From assembly GCA_036840015.1 (NCBI GenBank), contig DAISVV010000043.1:1-16265 (forward strand): DNA of 16,265 nt, written 5' to 3'. The notes under the pieces were generated by a model. It had not been told where the DNA came from. It did not search any database and saw only the letters and a list, made by a program, of their open reading frames with translations. Below are positions 13,994 to 16,265 of this stretch, one piece after another. This DNA is from SZUA-430 sp036840015. Lineage in GTDB: Bacteria; Pseudomonadota; Alphaproteobacteria; Micropepsales; Micropepsaceae. Positions within the stretch are counted from its first letter, which is position 1. The number at the start of each line of letters is the position of its first letter. The position numbers and the translations under genes are program-made.

Positions 13994-14701
13994 ATGCGTC
14001 TCAGCACCCTCGCCGCGGCGATCACGGCACTCCTGATCACGTCCATGCCTGCATCCGCCGAGAATGTCGGGCAGGCGACCCGCGTCGCACGCTTTGCCTA
14101 CCAGACGCCGCCCCAGACCCAGCGTGCGCCGCTCTACCGGTTGAACCCCGTGGTGCGCAACAGCCGGATCGAGACGGTTCCCCAGGGTGCGCTCGAGGTC
14201 ACCTTCACCGATGGCAGCCGCCTGACGCTTGGCAGCGCATCCTCGGTGGTTGTCGACAACTATGTCTATGCAGGCCAGCAAGGCGCCGGCCAGCAGACGC
14301 TGAAAATGACAAAGGGTGTCTTCCGCTTCGTTTCCGGATCGATGCCCAAGGATCGCGTCCGCATGCAGACGCCAACCGTGTCGATCGGCATCCGCGGCAC
14401 CGTCGTGAAGATGGAAGTCAATGAAGACGGCTCCGGCACGATCAATTTCGAGCAGGGCAGCGGCTTCATCGACAACGGCAAGGGCCAGAACGTTCCCATG
14501 TCGGAGGGCGACGTCGTGACCATTGCCGCCGACGGAACGATCGGCACCCCGAGCCAGCAGGGCTGGACAGCCGGTGACGCCGCCGTCGACGAAGGCATGA
14601 ACCCCTTCAACCGCAGCTTCGGCGGCACTGAAGGCGGATCAGGCGGCGGCGACGGCGCGGGTGCGTCGGCCGGCAGCAGTGGCACCTCGAACCCCCTTTA
14701 G
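13994..14701 (+). CDS. Secreted FecR-domain protein with glycine-rich tail
   Basis: A 235-residue protein. The start is supported by GAAAGG seven bases before the ATG and by a signal peptide (cleavage after ASA, residue 22). Residues about 50-150 form a FecR domain: VPQGALEVTFTDGSRLTLGSASSVVVDNYVY, LKMTKGVFRFVSG, and the hallmark TPTVSIGIRGT (126-136). The tail (205-235) is Gly/Ser-rich and probably flexible. It has no membrane segment or sigma-binding N-terminus like the classical FecR regulator. It belongs to the periplasmic or surface FecR proteins, whose domain is a small beta structure of unclear ligand. No FecI-type sigma factor or FecA receptor is adjacent. It is followed in the same direction, after a hairpin-rich spacer of 142 bases, by a 467-residue unknown protein. 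Confidence 0.88.
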   Translation: MRLSTLAAAITALLITSMPASAENVGQATRVARFAYQTPPQTQRAPLYRLNPVVRNSRIETVPQGALEVTFTDGSRLTLGSASSVVVDNYVYAGQQGAGQQTLKMTKGVFRFVSGSMPKDRVRMQTPTVSIGIRGTVVKMEVNEDGSGTINFEQGSGFIDNGKGQNVPMSEGDVVTIAADGTIGTPSQQGWTAGDAAVDEGMNPFNRSFGGTEGGSGGGDGAGASAGSSGTSNPL

Positions 14702-14709
14702 GTCACGGA

Positions 14710-14728
14710 CGTTGAAGGCATTTCAACG
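14710..14728 (+). terminator. Small hairpin just after the FecR gene
   Basis: CGTTGAA (14710-14716) and TTCAACG (14722-14728) form a perfect seven-pair stem with the five-base loop GGCAT, nine bases after the stop codon. There is no T-run, so it may protect the 3' end or act with the larger hairpin that follows rather than terminate alone. Confidence 0.4.
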
Positions 14729-14737
14729 CATCAACAA

Positions 14738-14788
14738 GGGGCCTGGCATCGGCGAATAGCGTTCGACAACGGCCCGATGCCTCGCCCC
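14738..14788 (+). other. Long inverted repeat between the FecR gene and the next gene
   Basis: Arms at 14738-14752 and 14774-14788 are complementary at 13 of 15 positions, with the inner eight (GGCATCGG / CCGATGCC) perfect. The loop is 21 bases. No T-run follows. It may be a Rho-dependent or processing structure after the FecR gene, or part of the leader of the gene starting at 14844. Confidence 0.55.
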
Positions 14789-14843
14789 GGACTGAACAGC
14801 CCGGCCTGCAAGCCTAAAGGTAGCCAACCGCCCCACCGGATCC

Positions 14844-16247
14844 ATGAGCTCACCCGCCCGCGAGCAAGAACTCAGGAATTTCCTAGCAGCCTTGCCTCCT
14901 GAAAAGGCAACGCGGCTCGCGATTGCCGTCGAGCGTTCGCGTCTGACCGGCGAGAAGAGCCTCCCCTCGGCCCTGATCCTCGCCGGGCTGAGGCCCGCCC
15001 TTCGAAGCTCTGCGCCGCGCCGCACGCCGACAGCCCTGCGCCTGTTCTGCGAACCCTTCAGCGATTTCCTGGTCGACGAGCGTGACTTCAAGCAGACCGG
15101 CCGCATCTCCCGCTCGACAATCAGCGCCGTCTGGCAGTGGCTCGCTCGCGAGGGCCTGCGCGAACGCCTTGCCCAGCGCGAGGCGGCCATCGTGGCCGCG
15201 GTACTCGCCCGCGACAGCGCCGAGGAGGAAAAGCAGGTCCGGCAACTCCAGCAGGAGGCGGCATCAGCCCTCGCGGTCGCCTTCAATCGGGCGCAGGCCG
15301 GCGGCCAGGAGATGCGCGCCCTCTCATCGAGGCTCGGGGGCGATGACGCGCTCGCCGACGCCCAGGAGATCGCGCTCCTGCTGTCCGCATCAAGTGAACT
15401 TATGCCGCTGCGCGGGCTGCTTCCGCGCCGCATCGACATGCTTAGCGAGCAGAACCAGTCGCTCGTGCGCGACCTCTACGAGGAATTGGCGGCCCGCAAG
15501 CCGGAATTGTGTCCCTATGTCGGCCTGCTGGTGCTCAGCCGCCTGCGCCGTCCGTGGGAGGTGCTGCGGCTCGCAGCCATACGCGCAACGAGCGGTGACG
15601 AACCGCTGTTCCGCCATCAGGACATGGCCATCATTGGTGACATCCTGCTCGCCGACATGGAGCATCTCGCCCTCGACATCGCCTCGATGCGGCCGGATAC
15701 AATGGACACCGACGCGCTGCTCAACCGGCTTGACCGCTTCACGCAGATGTCGAGCGGGTTGGTGCGCGAGATCGGTTCGCGTCGCGATGGCAAGTGGGGA
15801 CAGCGCCTGATCAAGATCAGGCAACTCGCCTCCGACGCCATGGACATGATGATTGCGCGTGTCCCGCGCGAGATTGCCGCCGCCCTTCCCATGCAAAAGG
15901 CCGGCGGCATGTCCGCGCGCGGCCCCGGCCGCGCCGACCTGGCGCGCGAACCCGAGCTGGTGCGCATCGAGCGCGCGCTGGCCTGGGGCCGCCTCCTCGC
16001 CGGCGCAACGCCTTATGCCGGTGCCGGCGGCTTCCACAAGTCCCACAAGCAGGCATTCGAGGAAGTCTCAGCCTACCTCACGGGCTATTCCGACAGCGTG
16101 GTAGCGACGCTGCGCACGCTCGATCCCTCGCGCCGTCCGCGCGCGCAGACCTATCTGGTCCATGCACAGGCCCTGCCAGCGACCATCCTTGGTCACGATG
16201 AGGCCGAACAGACGCGTCGCCGCTCTGGTACGGGCCTCGCCGAGTAG
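14844..16247 (+). CDS. Uncharacterised 467-residue protein, mostly helical
   Basis: I do not recognise a family. The product has no signal peptide and no convincing transmembrane segment, so it is probably cytoplasmic. It is rich in Ala, Arg and Leu, with long predicted helices. Residues about 105-155 (RERLAQREAAIVAAVL through EEEKQVRQLQQEA) have the charge pattern of a coiled coil. Residues about 190-300 contain further amphipathic helices, with RPWEVLRLAAIRATSGDEPLF as a distinct segment. Residues about 385-420 hold an aromatic/Gly segment (GATPYAGAGGFHKSHKQAFEE). No catalytic motif, nucleotide-binding loop or zinc site is seen. The ATG at 14844 has only CCGGA upstream. It follows the FecR-domain gene in the same direction, so a functional link is possible. 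A stop at 16245-16247 ends it just before the window edge. Confidence 0.8.
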   Translation: MSSPAREQELRNFLAALPPEKATRLAIAVERSRLTGEKSLPSALILAGLRPALRSSAPRRTPTALRLFCEPFSDFLVDERDFKQTGRISRSTISAVWQWLAREGLRERLAQREAAIVAAVLARDSAEEEKQVRQLQQEAASALAVAFNRAQAGGQEMRALSSRLGGDDALADAQEIALLLSASSELMPLRGLLPRRIDMLSEQNQSLVRDLYEELAARKPELCPYVGLLVLSRLRRPWEVLRLAAIRATSGDEPLFRHQDMAIIGDILLADMEHLALDIASMRPDTMDTDALLNRLDRFTQMSSGLVREIGSRRDGKWGQRLIKIRQLASDAMDMMIARVPREIAAALPMQKAGGMSARGPGRADLAREPELVRIERALAWGRLLAGATPYAGAGGFHKSHKQAFEEVSAYLTGYSDSVVATLRTLDPSRRPRAQTYLVHAQALPATILGHDEAEQTRRRSGTGLAE

Positions 16248-16265
16248 CAGCGTTCCCGGCTCACG

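Overview
The window is GC-rich bacterial chromosome, most likely from an alphaproteobacterium. This rests on overall gene style: a compact helix-turn-helix protein with a DFKRWR start, a PhoP/FeuP-like response regulator with an RDRWSDKV motif, and a PBP1A-family enzyme without an OB domain. No rRNA or tRNA gene, insertion sequence, integrase or CRISPR array is visible. The order within the Alphaproteobacteria cannot be fixed from this sequence. A 100-base run of N (10293-10392) marks a scaffold gap.

Layout. Positions 1-2394 (minus) hold the start of an unidentified gene and a bifunctional peptidoglycan synthase. Divergent from it at 2537-4501 is a GH42 beta-galactosidase. At 4657-4973 lie two tiny overlapping membrane-protein genes. 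At 5027-7218 are two paired acyl-CoA dehydrogenase subunits, each keeping motifs the other has lost. They end at a hairpin terminator shared with a convergent metal-uptake-like operon (minus, 9804 to 7304): a small His/Cys-rich protein followed by a TonB-dependent receptor of ZnuD-like type. Upstream of that operon is a hairpin-rich leader of about 160 bases.

At 10019-11050 two secreted proteins with PepSY-like C-termini are divergently encoded. One is interrupted by the assembly gap. The other starts an operon that continues with an OmpR-type response regulator and a PhoQ-like histidine kinase, so the cluster reads as an envelope-sensing unit. A small Xre-type regulator with a histone-like lysine tail converges on the kinase. 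A 473-base non-coding stretch with two hairpins precedes a secreted FecR-domain protein, followed by a 467-residue mostly helical protein that I cannot assign.

How the genes fit together: most of the window deals with the cell envelope (wall synthesis, outer-membrane uptake, periplasmic sensing, FecR-type secreted protein), with a sugar hydrolase and an acyl-CoA or side-chain oxidation pair inserted. No complete, certainly novel system is present. The best candidates for new biology are the twin micro-membrane proteins, the complementary dehydrogenase pair, the twin-PepSY two-component locus, and the FecR/467-residue pair with its structured leaders.
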